DNA of 64,000 bases from JADGRA01 sp052143535 (GCA_052143535.1 JBKQSS010000048.1:1-64000); one strand, 5' to 3'. Counted from the first letter of the stretch, positions 1 to 8,759 are shown. A program made the numbers and translations. The notes: generated by a model from the sequence alone, not told the origin.

Positions 1-687
1 GGAGGCGCGCGCCCGCTGCACGTAGGCCGGACTCAGGGCGTAAGGGACGTCAGCGTCGTCCGTCCCGTGGACGAGGACGGTGGGCAGCCGGAGCGGGAGG
101 AGCTCGACGGGAGAGGCGGCGCGGTACCGCGCTGGCACTTGCTCGGGGCTACCTCCGAGGAGCTCGCGGACGACGCCACTGCTGAGGTTGAGGCGCGAGG
201 CCTCCGCCAAGTCGCTCACCGGCGCTAGCCCGGCAACTCCCAGCACGGGCAGCGTCCGGCCGGCGGGGGCTTGGGCCCGTGACGCGGCCCACAGGGCGAG
301 GTGCCCGCCTGCCGAGTGGCCCACCAATAGGGCGCCGCGGAGGTGCAGCCCTCTGTCGGCGGCTGCCGCGGGGAGGGCGGCCAGCGCGGCCTCAACGTCG
401 TCCAGCGTCCCCGGCCATCCGCCGCCGGCCTCTCCCAGCCGGCGGTACTCCAGGGAGGCCACCGGGAAACCACGCTGCGCCAGGGCAGCACAAAAGGGCC
501 GGAGCTCCTCCAGCCCATACCTCAGGCGCCAATACCCGCCGTGGATTGCCACCAGAAGCACCTGCTGGACGGGCCCGGTGGGCACCAGCCACTCCATGAC
601 TTGCGAGGCGCCGGGGCCATACCGGGCAAAGCCTGCTGTCGGCACCCAAAGCCTCCACGGAGCAACGCTCCCGCTGTGAGACGACAA
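1..687 (-). CDS. alpha/beta hydrolase (esterase / kynurenine-formamidase-like), 3' end outside window
   Basis: Serine hydrolase of the alpha/beta fold, probably acting on small esters or amides; the substrate is unknown. The reading frame is open to the window edge, so the C-terminus is missing. Visible motifs are the oxyanion-hole HGGYW (about residue 50), a G-rich stretch after EYRR, the nucleophile elbow GHSAGG with Ser about 126, and an HGTDDADVP segment that usually carries the catalytic Asp. The catalytic His should lie beyond base 1. The HGGYW, EYRR and WPGTL pattern resembles bacterial kynurenine-formamidase-like hydrolases. Start is uncertain: an in-frame TGA lies just upstream of a TTG at 687, and a later ATG about 31 codons in is possible. 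It is divergent from the next gene. Confidence 0.8.
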   Translation of the reverse strand, partial: MSSHSGSVAPWRLWVPTAGFARYGPGASQVMEWLVPTGPVQQVLLVAIHGGYWRLRYGLEELRPFCAALAQRGFPVASLEYRRLGEAGGGWPGTLDDVEAALAALPAAAADRGLHLRGALLVGHSAGGHLALWAASRAQAPAGRTLPVLGVAGLAPVSDLAEASRLNLSSGVVRELLGGSPEQVPARYRAASPVELLPLRLPTVLVHGTDDADVPYALSPAYVQRARAS

Positions 688-797
688 TAGCAGTCAGCGG
701 AGGCAGGATTCGGACAGACGGGCGCCTCGTCTCGAGACTTCGTGGTGAATTCTGCGGCCGCGGCGCCAAAGTCCAAAGCGGCGAAGAGGGGGGCAAC

Positions 798-1190
798 ATG
801 CGAAAGACGCTGGAACAGCGCCAGAAGGCCTTCGACAAAGCGTACGCAGTGCAAAGGAGCGACGGCGGCCTGGACAAGCTGACGAAGTACTTCCACGACC
901 TCTGGCCGGAGGCCCGCATCGACATGGTGACGCTCTTCGTCACCGGCCAACACCAGCTCCCTCCAAAGGAACTCCCTTCCAAGAAGAAAGTGCCCCAGGT
1001 TGAGTTGTGGTTGGGGATTTACATCCACTCGGCCGAACCCATTCCCAACCTGCCACGGGGCCTCAGTAAAGAAGGCCTCGCGGGCACCTTCGTCTTCGTG
1101 CACCCGGCGGACTCGGTTCGCACCCACAGCCACTCGACGCTGGTCAGCGCCCTCTACAGTGGGAACGACCCGCCCACCATTCCGCCCTGA
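798..1190 (+). CDS. hypothetical protein, 130 aa
   Basis: No family recognised. The product is 130 residues, hydrophilic, without a signal peptide or membrane segment. The N-terminus is basic with Gln and Lys; the middle has a hydrophobic-alternating stretch (VELWLGIYIH) suggesting a beta strand, and the C-terminus is Ser/His-rich. The ATG follows a G-rich sequence (gaggggggcaac) that can act as a ribosome-binding site. Codon use matches the neighbours, and the frame is free of the Arg/Pro excess seen in shadow frames here, which is why it is called real. It precedes the CHAT gene by 78 bases in the same direction and could share its transcript. Confidence 0.55.
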   Translation: MRKTLEQRQKAFDKAYAVQRSDGGLDKLTKYFHDLWPEARIDMVTLFVTGQHQLPPKELPSKKKVPQVELWLGIYIHSAEPIPNLPRGLSKEGLAGTFVFVHPADSVRTHSHSTLVSALYSGNDPPTIPP

Positions 1191-1268
1191 GCGCTCGAAT
1201 GGGCGAAGGGCCCGAGCGCACCCGCGGTTTGGCTCGCGAGGCGCTCGGCAGGGCATACTGCATCCGCC

Positions 1269-3569
1269 GTGTGGGGGACCCTTTCACTCGCCCTTGTGGT
1301 GGCCGCCGCGGCTGCTCTCGGCCACGACGGATGGACGCCGTCCGTCGCCGGATGTGGCGCCGATGACTCGCTTCGAAAGGCCTTCAGCTGTGCAGCCCTG
1401 AGCCACCGGCGGAGCTCGAGGGAGGCGGCCCTTCGCTCGATGCAAGCCTTTGTCCTGGCGGGGGAGTACGGGCGCGCCAGAGAGGTGCTCGCGCCCTTTG
1501 AAGCGGGCGGCGACCCAGAGGTGCTCTACAAGCTCGCCTTCGTTGACTCCTGCCTGGCCAACCACGAGCTGGCCCTGTCCGAATACCGGCGGGCCTTTGC
1601 CACTGCCGGACGGTTGGCGGACCTCTCGCTCGTCTCGAAGTTGACCACTCGCTTTGCCTACGAGCTGTACCACGATGCCCAGTACGCAGAGGCGGTCCGC
1701 ATTCTGGACGCACTATTGCGTGCCCACGCAGGTGCGCTGGAGCTGGTCGACGTGCGGGACGCGCGGATGCGGATGGCCCGCGCGCTGCACTACATGGGCG
1801 ATGGTCCGGCGGCAGAGGCCGAGCTTGGCCGGTTGAGAGGCATTCTCGGCGCGACTGCCCTTTCGGCGCCCGAGCTCCTTCTCGACGCTGAGCTCCACAT
1901 CGATGCGCACCAGCTCCAGTCCGCGGACGAGCTTCTGGTAGAGGCGCAAGCCGCCGGGCGGCAGAGTGGAATTCGCCTTTACCAGTCAGCCGCCGTCATG
2001 AACCGAATCGAGATCGCGGCCAAAGAGGCCGACTGGAAGCGGGTGCGCACTCTTTCGGCCGACGCCCGGAGCTTCGGGGATGTGCTCCGAGCCGACGACT
2101 GGGTCGACCTCGCCTTTCTCGAGGGAATGTCCGCCCGAGGCGAAGGCCGTCTCGAAGAGTCTCGCCAGCTGCTCGAGCAAGCCCGTGCCCAGTGCCAACT
2201 TCCCACCCGGCTGTGGGAAATCGAATCCGAGCTGGGGTTGACACTCTTCGCCTTGGGAGAGGTGGACAACGCAAGAAACGCCTTGGAGGCGTCGATTGCG
2301 CAAATCGAGTCCCAGCGGCATCAGCTCCTGGACCCAGGCTTACAGGCCGCGCCAATTGGGAGCCGCGAAGGGCCGTATGACGCGCTCTTCGAGCTCCTGG
2401 CCGAGACGCGAGACTCCCAAGGCGCGCTGTCGACACTGAAGAAGTCTCTGGCCAGTCGCCTCGGCGACGAGGTTGCCGAGGCTTCCAGCAGCGCCGGCCA
2501 CGAAGTCAGCAATGCGCTGGACCGCAATGCGGCCAGACAAAAGCTCGACGAGGCCAGTCGGGAGCTGCCTGAAGCGGACCTTGCCGCCGGCCGGGATGCT
2601 CGCTTCGTGGCGTTCGTCACGACGGATAGCCATTCCTGGGCTCTCCTCCACAGCCCTGCAGGCGCGGTCGTCCTCCCCGTCGAGCTGGCACCCAAGGTGC
2701 TCTGTGCGTTGATGCAGCGCTTCGGAGAGGACTTGGACGACGGGGCGGGCGCGCAGCTGGGAGCGGCCCTGTTTCCCCCCTCCACGCTGGCCCGCCTGGG
2801 GCCCCGCTTCGCGGTGATTCTGCCGCGCTGCGCGCGAAACTTCCCCGTCGCAGCGGTGCGCGTCGGCACCGGCAGACTGGTTGACGTGGCCGTGGTGAGC
2901 GTGGCGCCAGACGTCTCGACCGTGACCTTCAGGGCGACTGAAACCCAGGGCGATGCCGCTCGTGCGGGGATTGTCCTTGCGGACCCGCTGGAGGACCTCC
3001 CCGGCGCCCGACAGGAAGCCGAGTGGACCGGCCGTGTCGCCGGCGCCGAGGTGCGCTCGGGCCCGCTCGCCCAAGGCACGTCCCTGGCACACTCGGCCGG
3101 GCGCCTTCTGCATTTCGCGACGCACACCGTCGTGGACGTCGCCGGACCCGAGCTCGTCCTGGCCGAGAGCAACCTCACCGTGGCCGACATCTTGCGCCGC
3201 CGGTTGCATGCCGACCTCGTCGTCCTGGCCGCCTGTCACTCAGGCTCCCGTCTGCAGGCCACCATCGCCGGCACTCTCTCCACGGCGTTTCTCCGGGCGG
3301 GAAGCGGCGCCGTGCTGGCCACCCTGCGGTCGGTCGAGGACGGCTTCGCCTTCGACGTCGTCCGGGCGTTTTATGCCCAAGGCGGGCTCGACGACCCGGC
3401 GGGGGCTCTGGCCAAAGTCCAACGCCAGCTGGCGCGGACGGAGCCACCCGCGCGGTGGTCGGCCTTCTTCGTCGCGGGAAGCGCCGAGCCTTTGAGAGGG
3501 CGCCCCGCCGCCCGGCCAGCCCCAGCCAAGCTGACGCCTGCGACAGGCCCTGCCAAGAAGGCCGGGTGA
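1269..3569 (+). CDS. secreted TPR-CHAT caspase-like protein
   Basis: A 766-residue protein starting at GTG with a signal-peptide-like N-terminus (hydrophobic residues about 3-18). Residues about 50-400 are helical repeat sequence of the TPR kind that normally precedes CHAT domains. The C-terminal CHAT domain (about 440-740) belongs to the caspase/separase clan and keeps the expected dyad: His619 in HFATH and Cys656 in ACHSG. It is therefore predicted to be a competent cysteine peptidase, or at least to keep the fold. It lies upstream of an ECF sigma gene and its zinc-finger anti-sigma partner. Inference: if exported, it could sense an envelope signal or cleave the periplasmic part of the anti-sigma protein. 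The domain call is firm; export and substrate are not shown. Confidence 0.87.
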   Translation: MWGTLSLALVVAAAAALGHDGWTPSVAGCGADDSLRKAFSCAALSHRRSSREAALRSMQAFVLAGEYGRAREVLAPFEAGGDPEVLYKLAFVDSCLANHELALSEYRRAFATAGRLADLSLVSKLTTRFAYELYHDAQYAEAVRILDALLRAHAGALELVDVRDARMRMARALHYMGDGPAAEAELGRLRGILGATALSAPELLLDAELHIDAHQLQSADELLVEAQAAGRQSGIRLYQSAAVMNRIEIAAKEADWKRVRTLSADARSFGDVLRADDWVDLAFLEGMSARGEGRLEESRQLLEQARAQCQLPTRLWEIESELGLTLFALGEVDNARNALEASIAQIESQRHQLLDPGLQAAPIGSREGPYDALFELLAETRDSQGALSTLKKSLASRLGDEVAEASSSAGHEVSNALDRNAARQKLDEASRELPEADLAAGRDARFVAFVTTDSHSWALLHSPAGAVVLPVELAPKVLCALMQRFGEDLDDGAGAQLGAALFPPSTLARLGPRFAVILPRCARNFPVAAVRVGTGRLVDVAVVSVAPDVSTVTFRATETQGDAARAGIVLADPLEDLPGARQEAEWTGRVAGAEVRSGPLAQGTSLAHSAGRLLHFATHTVVDVAGPELVLAESNLTVADILRRRLHADLVVLAACHSGSRLQATIAGTLSTAFLRAGSGAVLATLRSVEDGFAFDVVRAFYAQGGLDDPAGALAKVQRQLARTEPPARWSAFFVAGSAEPLRGRPAARPAPAKLTPATGPAKKAG

Positions 3570-3945
3570 CTTCCGCCCCAGGCTTGCCGACCGCCGCCCC
3601 TCAACCCCGGCGGCGACGGTCGGCTGCTCCCCCAAGAGAAGCCCGCCTCGGGCTTCCCCGCGACGGGCCCTCCGCCCGGCCGCAACGCCCGAAGTCGCTT
3701 GGAGTCGACTTGGACGTTCCGGACTCGCCAGCAAAGGCGACTTGCCCTGGCCGTCCACCACAACGGAGTCCTCGCTGAGAGACGTTGGCTCCGGGCTGGC
3801 TTCTGGGCGTGTGGTGTTCCGCAGGCGTCGGTCGCCTGTCTTTCCCGAAGGGCACATGTCTCTTGAGTTGCTTGACCCAGGAGAGCCTCGACCGTACCGT
3901 GTGGCTGGACACATCCACCCACACCGCCGCTCAAGGCCCTCCCAG
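3570..3945. other. 376-base non-coding gap between CHAT and sigma genes
   Basis: No convincing reading frame. The sigma-factor frame is open upstream to 3742, but that extension lacks conserved sequence and the gene has a better ATG at 3946. The gap holds an 8-bp perfect hairpin (3638-3656) and otherwise unstructured G+C-rich sequence that probably contains the promoter of the sigma operon. No promoter could be assigned with confidence. Confidence 0.5.
3638..3656 (+). terminator. perfect 8-bp hairpin after CHAT gene
   Basis: GAAGCCCG, a three-base loop CCT, then the exact inverse complement. It lies 69 bases after the CHAT stop codon. There is no T-tract behind it, so termination is possible but unproven. 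Confidence 0.35.
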
Positions 3946-4515
3946 ATGGACGACATCGCGGATTCTGAGGCAGCGGTGCTGGACGCCCTGTCTCGGAGTG
4001 ACCGCAACCGGGCACTCACACTGCTGATGGGGCGCTATGGACAGGCCGTTTACAACTACTGCCGCCACATGCTCGGCAATGATGCGCTGGCCGAGGACGT
4101 TCACCAAACGACGTTTGCCCAGGCCTATTCCGACTTCGGCCGCTACCGCGGCCGCTCTTCGCTTCGAAACTGGCTGTGGGGCATTGCGCGTCACCGCTGC
4201 CTGGACACGTTGAAAATGCTTCGTCGCGAGAACAAGCACGTCGAGCACCCCGAGACGACGCCAGACATTGCGACGACCGAGCCCGGGGCGGAAGAACAAC
4301 TCCAGCTTGGCTCCATCGGAAAGCACCTCGCCGAGTGCATCGGCCGTCTCGACGCTGAGGTGCGCGATGCCATTCTTTTGCGTTTCATGGAGCAGCTCAG
4401 CTACGAAGAAATGGCTCAAATGACGGGCGTCCGCGCCGCCACCCTCCAAATGCGCGTGGCACGCGCGATGAAGGGGTTGCGCCAGTGCCTCGAAGCGTCG
4501 GGAGTCACTCCGTGA
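3946..4515 (+). CDS. ECF-family RNA polymerase sigma factor
   Basis: A 189-residue sigma-70 family protein with region 2 (about residues 25-95, including a W-L-W-GIARHRCLD core for -10 recognition and melting) and region 4 (about 130-182, with the helix-turn-helix around LSYEEMAQMTGVRAAT). It has no region 1 or 3, which is typical of extracytoplasmic-function sigma factors. The start is placed at ATG 3946, where conserved sequence begins. Its stop codon overlaps the GTG of the following anti-sigma gene (GTGA), so the two are translationally coupled. ECF genes usually activate their own promoter; none was identified here. Confidence 0.93.
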   Translation: MDDIADSEAAVLDALSRSDRNRALTLLMGRYGQAVYNYCRHMLGNDALAEDVHQTTFAQAYSDFGRYRGRSSLRNWLWGIARHRCLDTLKMLRRENKHVEHPETTPDIATTEPGAEEQLQLGSIGKHLAECIGRLDAEVRDAILLRFMEQLSYEEMAQMTGVRAATLQMRVARAMKGLRQCLEASGVTP

Positions 4516-5195
4516 CGTCCTGCGAACGCTTCGAGAACGAGGGCCTGGTGCGTTTTGTGGCTGGCGAGCCACTGGACCCCCATTTCGAAGCCTGCCCGGA
4601 CTGCCGGGCTGCCCGGGCCAGCTATGAGGCGCTGACCTCGGCCCTCTCACAGGCCCGCGAACGCTACGTCCCGCCCGGGAATTGGGAAGCGCAAGTGTGG
4701 GCGCGCATCAAGCGTGGCGAGGGCACGCGGCAGCGTCCCTTGGCTTTCGTCTTTGGACTTGGCGCGGCTGCGGCGGCGCTCGCCATTCTCTTCTCCAGCA
4801 CCTCCCTGCGCGGCCCGGAGGCACTGGCGCTTGCCGTCCAGGTGGAGCGCGGCACGGGCGCGCTGGTGCGGGGTGGCGCTTCCAACGGGGAGTCCGCGGC
4901 GCCTGGCGACGTCCTGCACCTTTTGGTGAAGGTGCCCCGCGGCAAGCTGGGGGACGTGCGCGTCTACCGCGGCTCGGACGAGCTCGTCTTCCAATGCGCG
5001 ACCAGTCCTGGGTGTACCCATTCTCAGGACACCCTGGAGGCGCGGGTGAGGCTCGACCGAGCCGGCATCTACCGCACCATCGCCATCGCTGCGGACAAGG
5101 AGCTTCCCGCTGCCACCGGAAGCCTGGATGGGGACTACGCCGCGGCCAGGCGGGCGGGAAGCGCCCAGGAGTCGCCTCCCCTCGAAGTCCTGTAG
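4512..5195 (+). CDS. membrane zinc-finger anti-sigma factor
   Basis: A 227-residue protein starting at the overlapping GTG. The N-terminus carries a zinc-binding anti-sigma pattern (Cys4, His24, Cys28, Cys31, HxxxCxxC). One transmembrane helix follows (about 77-94) and then a roughly 130-residue C-terminal domain predicted to be outside the cytoplasm. That domain contains two Cys (FQCATSPGC) that could form a disulfide. Family knowledge: the zinc domain clamps the cognate ECF factor until the anti-sigma is released or cleaved. Coupling to the sigma gene and proximity of an apparently exported CHAT protein suggest a three-part envelope signalling unit. The outer domain was not matched to a named family. 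Confidence 0.85.
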   Translation: MTSCERFENEGLVRFVAGEPLDPHFEACPDCRAARASYEALTSALSQARERYVPPGNWEAQVWARIKRGEGTRQRPLAFVFGLGAAAAALAILFSSTSLRGPEALALAVQVERGTGALVRGGASNGESAAPGDVLHLLVKVPRGKLGDVRVYRGSDELVFQCATSPGCTHSQDTLEARVRLDRAGIYRTIAIAADKELPAATGSLDGDYAAARRAGSAQESPPLEVL

Positions 5196-5274
5196 CGCGG
5201 GCGGCCCGTCTCGGGCCAGCTCGGCCCGCATGTCGCGGGCGGGCGCCCTCGCCACTTTCTGCTGACTTGCACCG

Positions 5275-6354
5275 TCAGGGGCGTGTGCGCTCGGCCCGTG
5301 GGTAGCTGCCTAGCACCTTGCACCTCTCGGCCCGGCCCACCAGCGTTGCCAGCGCCCGGGCCACGGGGGCGTCCTCGACGTGTCCTTCCATGTCCAAAAA
5401 GAAGGCTGACTCCCAAGGGCGACGCCGGCTCGGGCGGCTCTCAATTTTCGTGAGGTTGACGCCCTCGTCGGAGAAGGGCTGAAGCAGCCGCAACAGCGCC
5501 CCCGGGCCATCCCTCACCAACAACAGGACGGACGTCCGGTCCGTCCCGGTCGCGTGCGCTTGCTCGCGGCCAATGACGAGAAAGCGCGTGGCGTTGTCGG
5601 CCAAGTCCTGGATGGCCTCGGCGGCGACGACGAGGTCGTGCAGCCGGCCGGCCAACTCCGATGCAATGGCGGCGCCATTGGCGTCCTCGCGAGCGACGCG
5701 GGCTGCCTCGGCGGTGCTGGGAGTCTCCACCTGGGCGGCGGTGGGGAGGTTGGCGGCGAGCCACTTCCGGCACTGCCCCAGCGCCTGCGGGTGGCTGTAG
5801 ACGCGCTGCACTGCCGCGAGCTCCAGCCCCGGGCGCAGCAGGAGGCACTGGGTAATGTCGAGAATAATCTCCGCGGAAATACTCAACGCCGAGTCCAGAA
5901 AGGTGTCCAGGGTGTGCAGCACTGCCCCCTCGGTGCTGTTTTCCACCGGCACCACGCCGAAGTCGGCGCGGTCCTGTTCCACCTCGGCGAAGACGCCGGC
6001 AATGGTGCCCACCGGAAGGGCCCGGGCGGAGAGCCCAAACTGGTGGGTCACCGCCATGTGGGTGAAGGTTGCCTCCGGGCCGAGGTAGGCCACGCGCAGC
6101 CCCTTCTCCAGCGACAGGCAGGCGGAGAAAACCTCCTGGAAGACGGGGCGGATGGCGGAGGAGGGGAAAGGCCCCGGGTTGGCCGCCAAAAGGCGCTCGA
6201 CAATGGCTCGCTCCCGCCGCGGCACATAAAAGGGAAGCTGACGCGCCTCCTTGAAGCTCGCCACCTCCTCCACCAGGCGGGCCCTCCGGTTGAGCAGCTG
6301 CAGCAGCTCGTCGTCAACCGCGTCGATGGCAGCCCGAAGCGCGTCCAGCTCCAT
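5275..6354 (-). CDS. pheA: bifunctional chorismate mutase / prephenate dehydratase
   Basis: Converts chorismate to prephenate and then phenylpyruvate, the committed steps to phenylalanine, in the cytoplasm. Three domains are visible: an AroQ-type chorismate mutase (about 1-85, starting MELDALRAAID with a Lys/Arg-rich helix), a prephenate dehydratase (about 87-270, beginning VAYLGPEATFTH, with the catalytic NATRF motif) and a C-terminal ACT domain (about 275-355) with the ESRP signature for Phe feedback binding. The length of 359 residues matches the P-protein family. ATG 6354 is chosen because the extra 13 upstream codons are not conserved. The gene stands alone, convergent with the anti-sigma gene and divergent from moaA. 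Confidence 0.95.
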   Translation of the reverse strand: MELDALRAAIDAVDDELLQLLNRRARLVEEVASFKEARQLPFYVPRRERAIVERLLAANPGPFPSSAIRPVFQEVFSACLSLEKGLRVAYLGPEATFTHMAVTHQFGLSARALPVGTIAGVFAEVEQDRADFGVVPVENSTEGAVLHTLDTFLDSALSISAEIILDITQCLLLRPGLELAAVQRVYSHPQALGQCRKWLAANLPTAAQVETPSTAEAARVAREDANGAAIASELAGRLHDLVVAAEAIQDLADNATRFLVIGREQAHATGTDRTSVLLLVRDGPGALLRLLQPFSDEGVNLTKIESRPSRRRPWESAFFLDMEGHVEDAPVARALATLVGRAERCKVLGSYPRAERTRP

Positions 6355-6656
6355 TCCGTTAGCCCGTCGAGAAACGGCCCCACAGGGCCGCATCGACGCT
6401 CCAAAGCCGACCGTACGGCTGCCACCCCAGAGCCACCAGGGGGGCGAAAAAAAAGACGGTGCCGGTGCGCTTGTTCTTCTCCTCGAGATTCAGCAAAAAG
6501 AGCCTCCGGCTTGGGAGGGCGCGCCCCGCTGGCGAGGGGCCCGTTTGCGCCTCGGAAACTGTACCCCCAGTGGGTGGAGGGCCGGTGCGTCGAAGGGGGG
6601 GCGTGGTGTGGCAAATGCCCGGAAAGTCGCTTAAGCCTGTCTGTCTTGCGCCGCCG

Positions 6657-7733
6657 ATGACACCCCCTACCGACGCTTCGCCCGAGCCCCTGCGCGACAC
6701 CTTCGGCCGGCCGCTCCGCAACTTACGTCTCAGTGTCACCGACCGCTGCAATCTGCGCTGCAGCTACTGCATGCCCGAGCCGGACTATGTCTGGCTGCCC
6801 CGCTCGGAGCTCCTCAGCTTCGAGGAGCTCACACGGTTGGTGAGAATTTTCTGCTCGCTTGGCGTTGACCGGGTACGCCTCACCGGCGGAGAGCCGCTCT
6901 TGCGTCACGAGCTGCCGGAGCTGGTGCGTCGGCTTGCGGCTGAGTCGCCGTTGCGCGACCTCGCGCTCACCACCAACGGCGTGCTGCTCGGGCCTCTGGC
7001 CGCTGAGCTCCGCGAGGCAGGCCTCACCCGGGTGACGGTTAGCCTGGACACGCTCCGTCCGGACCGCTTCCGCGCCCTCACTCGTCGCGACGAGCACGCT
7101 CGGGTACTGGCCGGAATTGCCGCGGTGCGGGACCTCGGCTGGAGCGGGCTCAAGCTGGACTGTGTCGTGATGCGGGGGCGAAACGACGACGAGCTCCTCT
7201 CGCTTCTGGCCTTCGCCCAGGAATCCAGCGCGGAGCTCCGCTTCATCGAGTACATGGACGTCGGGGGTGCCACCTACTGGAAGCGCGAGGACGTCGTCTC
7301 CCGCGCGGAAATTCTGCAGCGCGTTGCCGCTGGGCGCGGGCCGGTGGAGCGCTTGCAGGAAAATGGCGCGGATGAGCCCCTCGCGGCCCGTGGCCGTGCC
7401 CCGGCCGAGCGCTTCCGGCTGGCGGATGGCACCACCTTCGGCATCATCGCCTCTACCACCGCTCCCTTCTGCAGGTCCTGCGACCGGAGCCGACTCACTG
7501 CCGACGGCACCTGGTTTTTGTGCCTGTACGCCCGCTCGGGACTCAACCTGCGCCAGGCGCTCCGCGGTGGGGCCTCCGATGAAGCCGTTGCCCACCTCAT
7601 CCGCCTCGGCTGGAAGGGGCGGACGGACCGCGGGGCCGAGCAGCGCCTGACGCTGCAGCGCCGCGAGCCACTGGCAGATGTGGCCGAGCTTCGAGCAGAC
7701 CCGCGGTTGGAGATGCATACCCGCGGAGGCTAA
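6657..7733 (+). CDS. moaA: GTP 3',8-cyclase MoaA (molybdenum cofactor)
   Basis: Radical SAM enzyme that cyclises GTP in the first step of molybdopterin biosynthesis. The N-terminal SAM cluster motif is C31xxxC35xxC38. The GTP-side cluster uses C272, C275 and C289, and the protein ends in the conserved Gly-Gly that completes the MoaA active site. The length is 358 residues. ATG 6657 lies just before the conserved FGRPLRNLRLSVTDRC block; the frame is open further upstream, but that part is Arg/Pro-rich and not conserved. MoaC, the obligate partner, is not adjacent, so the pathway is split across the genome. Confidence 0.95.
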   Translation: MTPPTDASPEPLRDTFGRPLRNLRLSVTDRCNLRCSYCMPEPDYVWLPRSELLSFEELTRLVRIFCSLGVDRVRLTGGEPLLRHELPELVRRLAAESPLRDLALTTNGVLLGPLAAELREAGLTRVTVSLDTLRPDRFRALTRRDEHARVLAGIAAVRDLGWSGLKLDCVVMRGRNDDELLSLLAFAQESSAELRFIEYMDVGGATYWKREDVVSRAEILQRVAAGRGPVERLQENGADEPLAARGRAPAERFRLADGTTFGIIASTTAPFCRSCDRSRLTADGTWFLCLYARSGLNLRQALRGGASDEAVAHLIRLGWKGRTDRGAEQRLTLQRREPLADVAELRADPRLEMHTRGG

Positions 7734-7751
7734 AGCGCGCTTGGCGGGGCC

Positions 7752-7780
7752 ACTCCGGGCAAACGGGGGGGTGCCCGAGT
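7752..7780 (+). terminator. stem-loop downstream of moaA
   Basis: ACTC and GGGCA pair with TGCCC and GAGT across one bulged C, giving a 9-bp stem with a G-rich loop. No T-tract follows. It sits in the moaA-htpX gap and is a plausible transcript end. Confidence 0.35.
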
Positions 7781-7824
7781 CCCGAGCTACACCCTCGGTG
7801 TCTTGCGGCTGGCCTCCCGTGGGC

Positions 7825-7845
7825 CGCTGGTTAGTGTAACCAGCG
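7825..7845. promoter_or_regulatory. perfect 9-bp inverted repeat immediately before htpX start
   Basis: The half-site CGCTGGTTA is followed by GTG and then its exact inverse complement, ending two bases before the htpX ATG. It replaces the place where a Shine-Dalgarno sequence would normally be; none is visible. As DNA it looks like a dimeric-repressor operator; as RNA it would form a hairpin over the translation start. Both readings are inference. Confidence 0.5.
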
Positions 7846-7847
7846 AG

Positions 7848-8729
7848 ATGTCGAACCAGCTGAAAACCATTCTTCTTTTGGGGGCGTTGTCGGCCTTGCT
7901 GATTGCCATTGGCGGCGCCATCGGCCCGGATTTCCTCGGCTATGCCGTCGTGACGGCGGCGGTGCTCAATCTCGGCGCCTACTTCTTCTCCGACCGACTG
8001 GTGCTGGCGGCGCAAAGGGCCCACGAGGTGACGGCCGAGCAAGCCCCCGAGTTGCATGCCATCGTCGAGGAGCTGTCCCAGCGCGCAGGCATGCCGAAGC
8101 CGCGCGTTTACGTCATCCCCCAGCAGCAGCCCAACGCCTTTGCCACCGGCCGCAGTCCGAAGCACGGAGTGGTTGCGGTGACGGAGGGGATTCTACAGCT
8201 TCTGGACGCGCGCGAGCTGCGCGGCGTCCTGGCGCACGAGCTGTCGCACGTGAGAAACCGGGACGTCCTCATTTCCAGCATCGCTGCTGTCGTGGCGGCC
8301 GCTGTGACTTACGTGGCGCGCGTGGCAGGCTTCTTCGGCGGCTCTCGCCGGGACGGCCAGGGTTCCAATGCGCTGCAGTCGCTGCTGCTTCTCTTGGTGG
8401 CGCCGGTGGCGGCGACGCTCATTCAGTTTGGCCTCTCCCGCAGCCGCGAATTCGAAGCGGACCACAGTGGCGCCGAGCTCTCGGAGGACCCCGAGGCGTT
8501 GGCCCGGGCTCTGGAGAAATTGGACGCTGGCTCGCGCGCCCTCCCGGCGCAGGTGGAGCCCGCGATGGCCAGCCTCTTCATCGTCAACCCGTTCGGCGCA
8601 GTGCGCAACGTCGCCCGACTCTTCTCCACTCACCCCCCCACCGAGGAGCGCGTCCGCCGCTTGCGCGCCATGGAGTCAACCGGTCCGCGCGCGCCCATTT
8701 GGAGGAGCAGTGCAACCACCCAACTTTGA
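7848..8729 (+). CDS. htpX: HtpX-type M48 membrane metalloprotease
   Basis: Membrane zinc endopeptidase that removes damaged membrane proteins, working alongside FtsH. It has two N-terminal hydrophobic segments (about 5-50), the zinc motif HELSH at 130-134, two more hydrophobic stretches (about 145-165 and 180-200), and a downstream SREFEAD motif supplying the third zinc ligand. The length of 293 residues is normal. ATG 7848 is chosen because the upstream codons are unconserved. It lies directly upstream of ftsH, 30 bases apart, making a two-gene membrane quality-control unit. A perfect inverted repeat touches its start region. Confidence 0.93.
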   Translation: MSNQLKTILLLGALSALLIAIGGAIGPDFLGYAVVTAAVLNLGAYFFSDRLVLAAQRAHEVTAEQAPELHAIVEELSQRAGMPKPRVYVIPQQQPNAFATGRSPKHGVVAVTEGILQLLDARELRGVLAHELSHVRNRDVLISSIAAVVAAAVTYVARVAGFFGGSRRDGQGSNALQSLLLLLVAPVAATLIQFGLSRSREFEADHSGAELSEDPEALARALEKLDAGSRALPAQVEPAMASLFIVNPFGAVRNVARLFSTHPPTEERVRRLRAMESTGPRAPIWRSSATTQL

Positions 8730-8759
8730 GCCGGGCGCAAAGAGACGAGGAGTGCGGCC

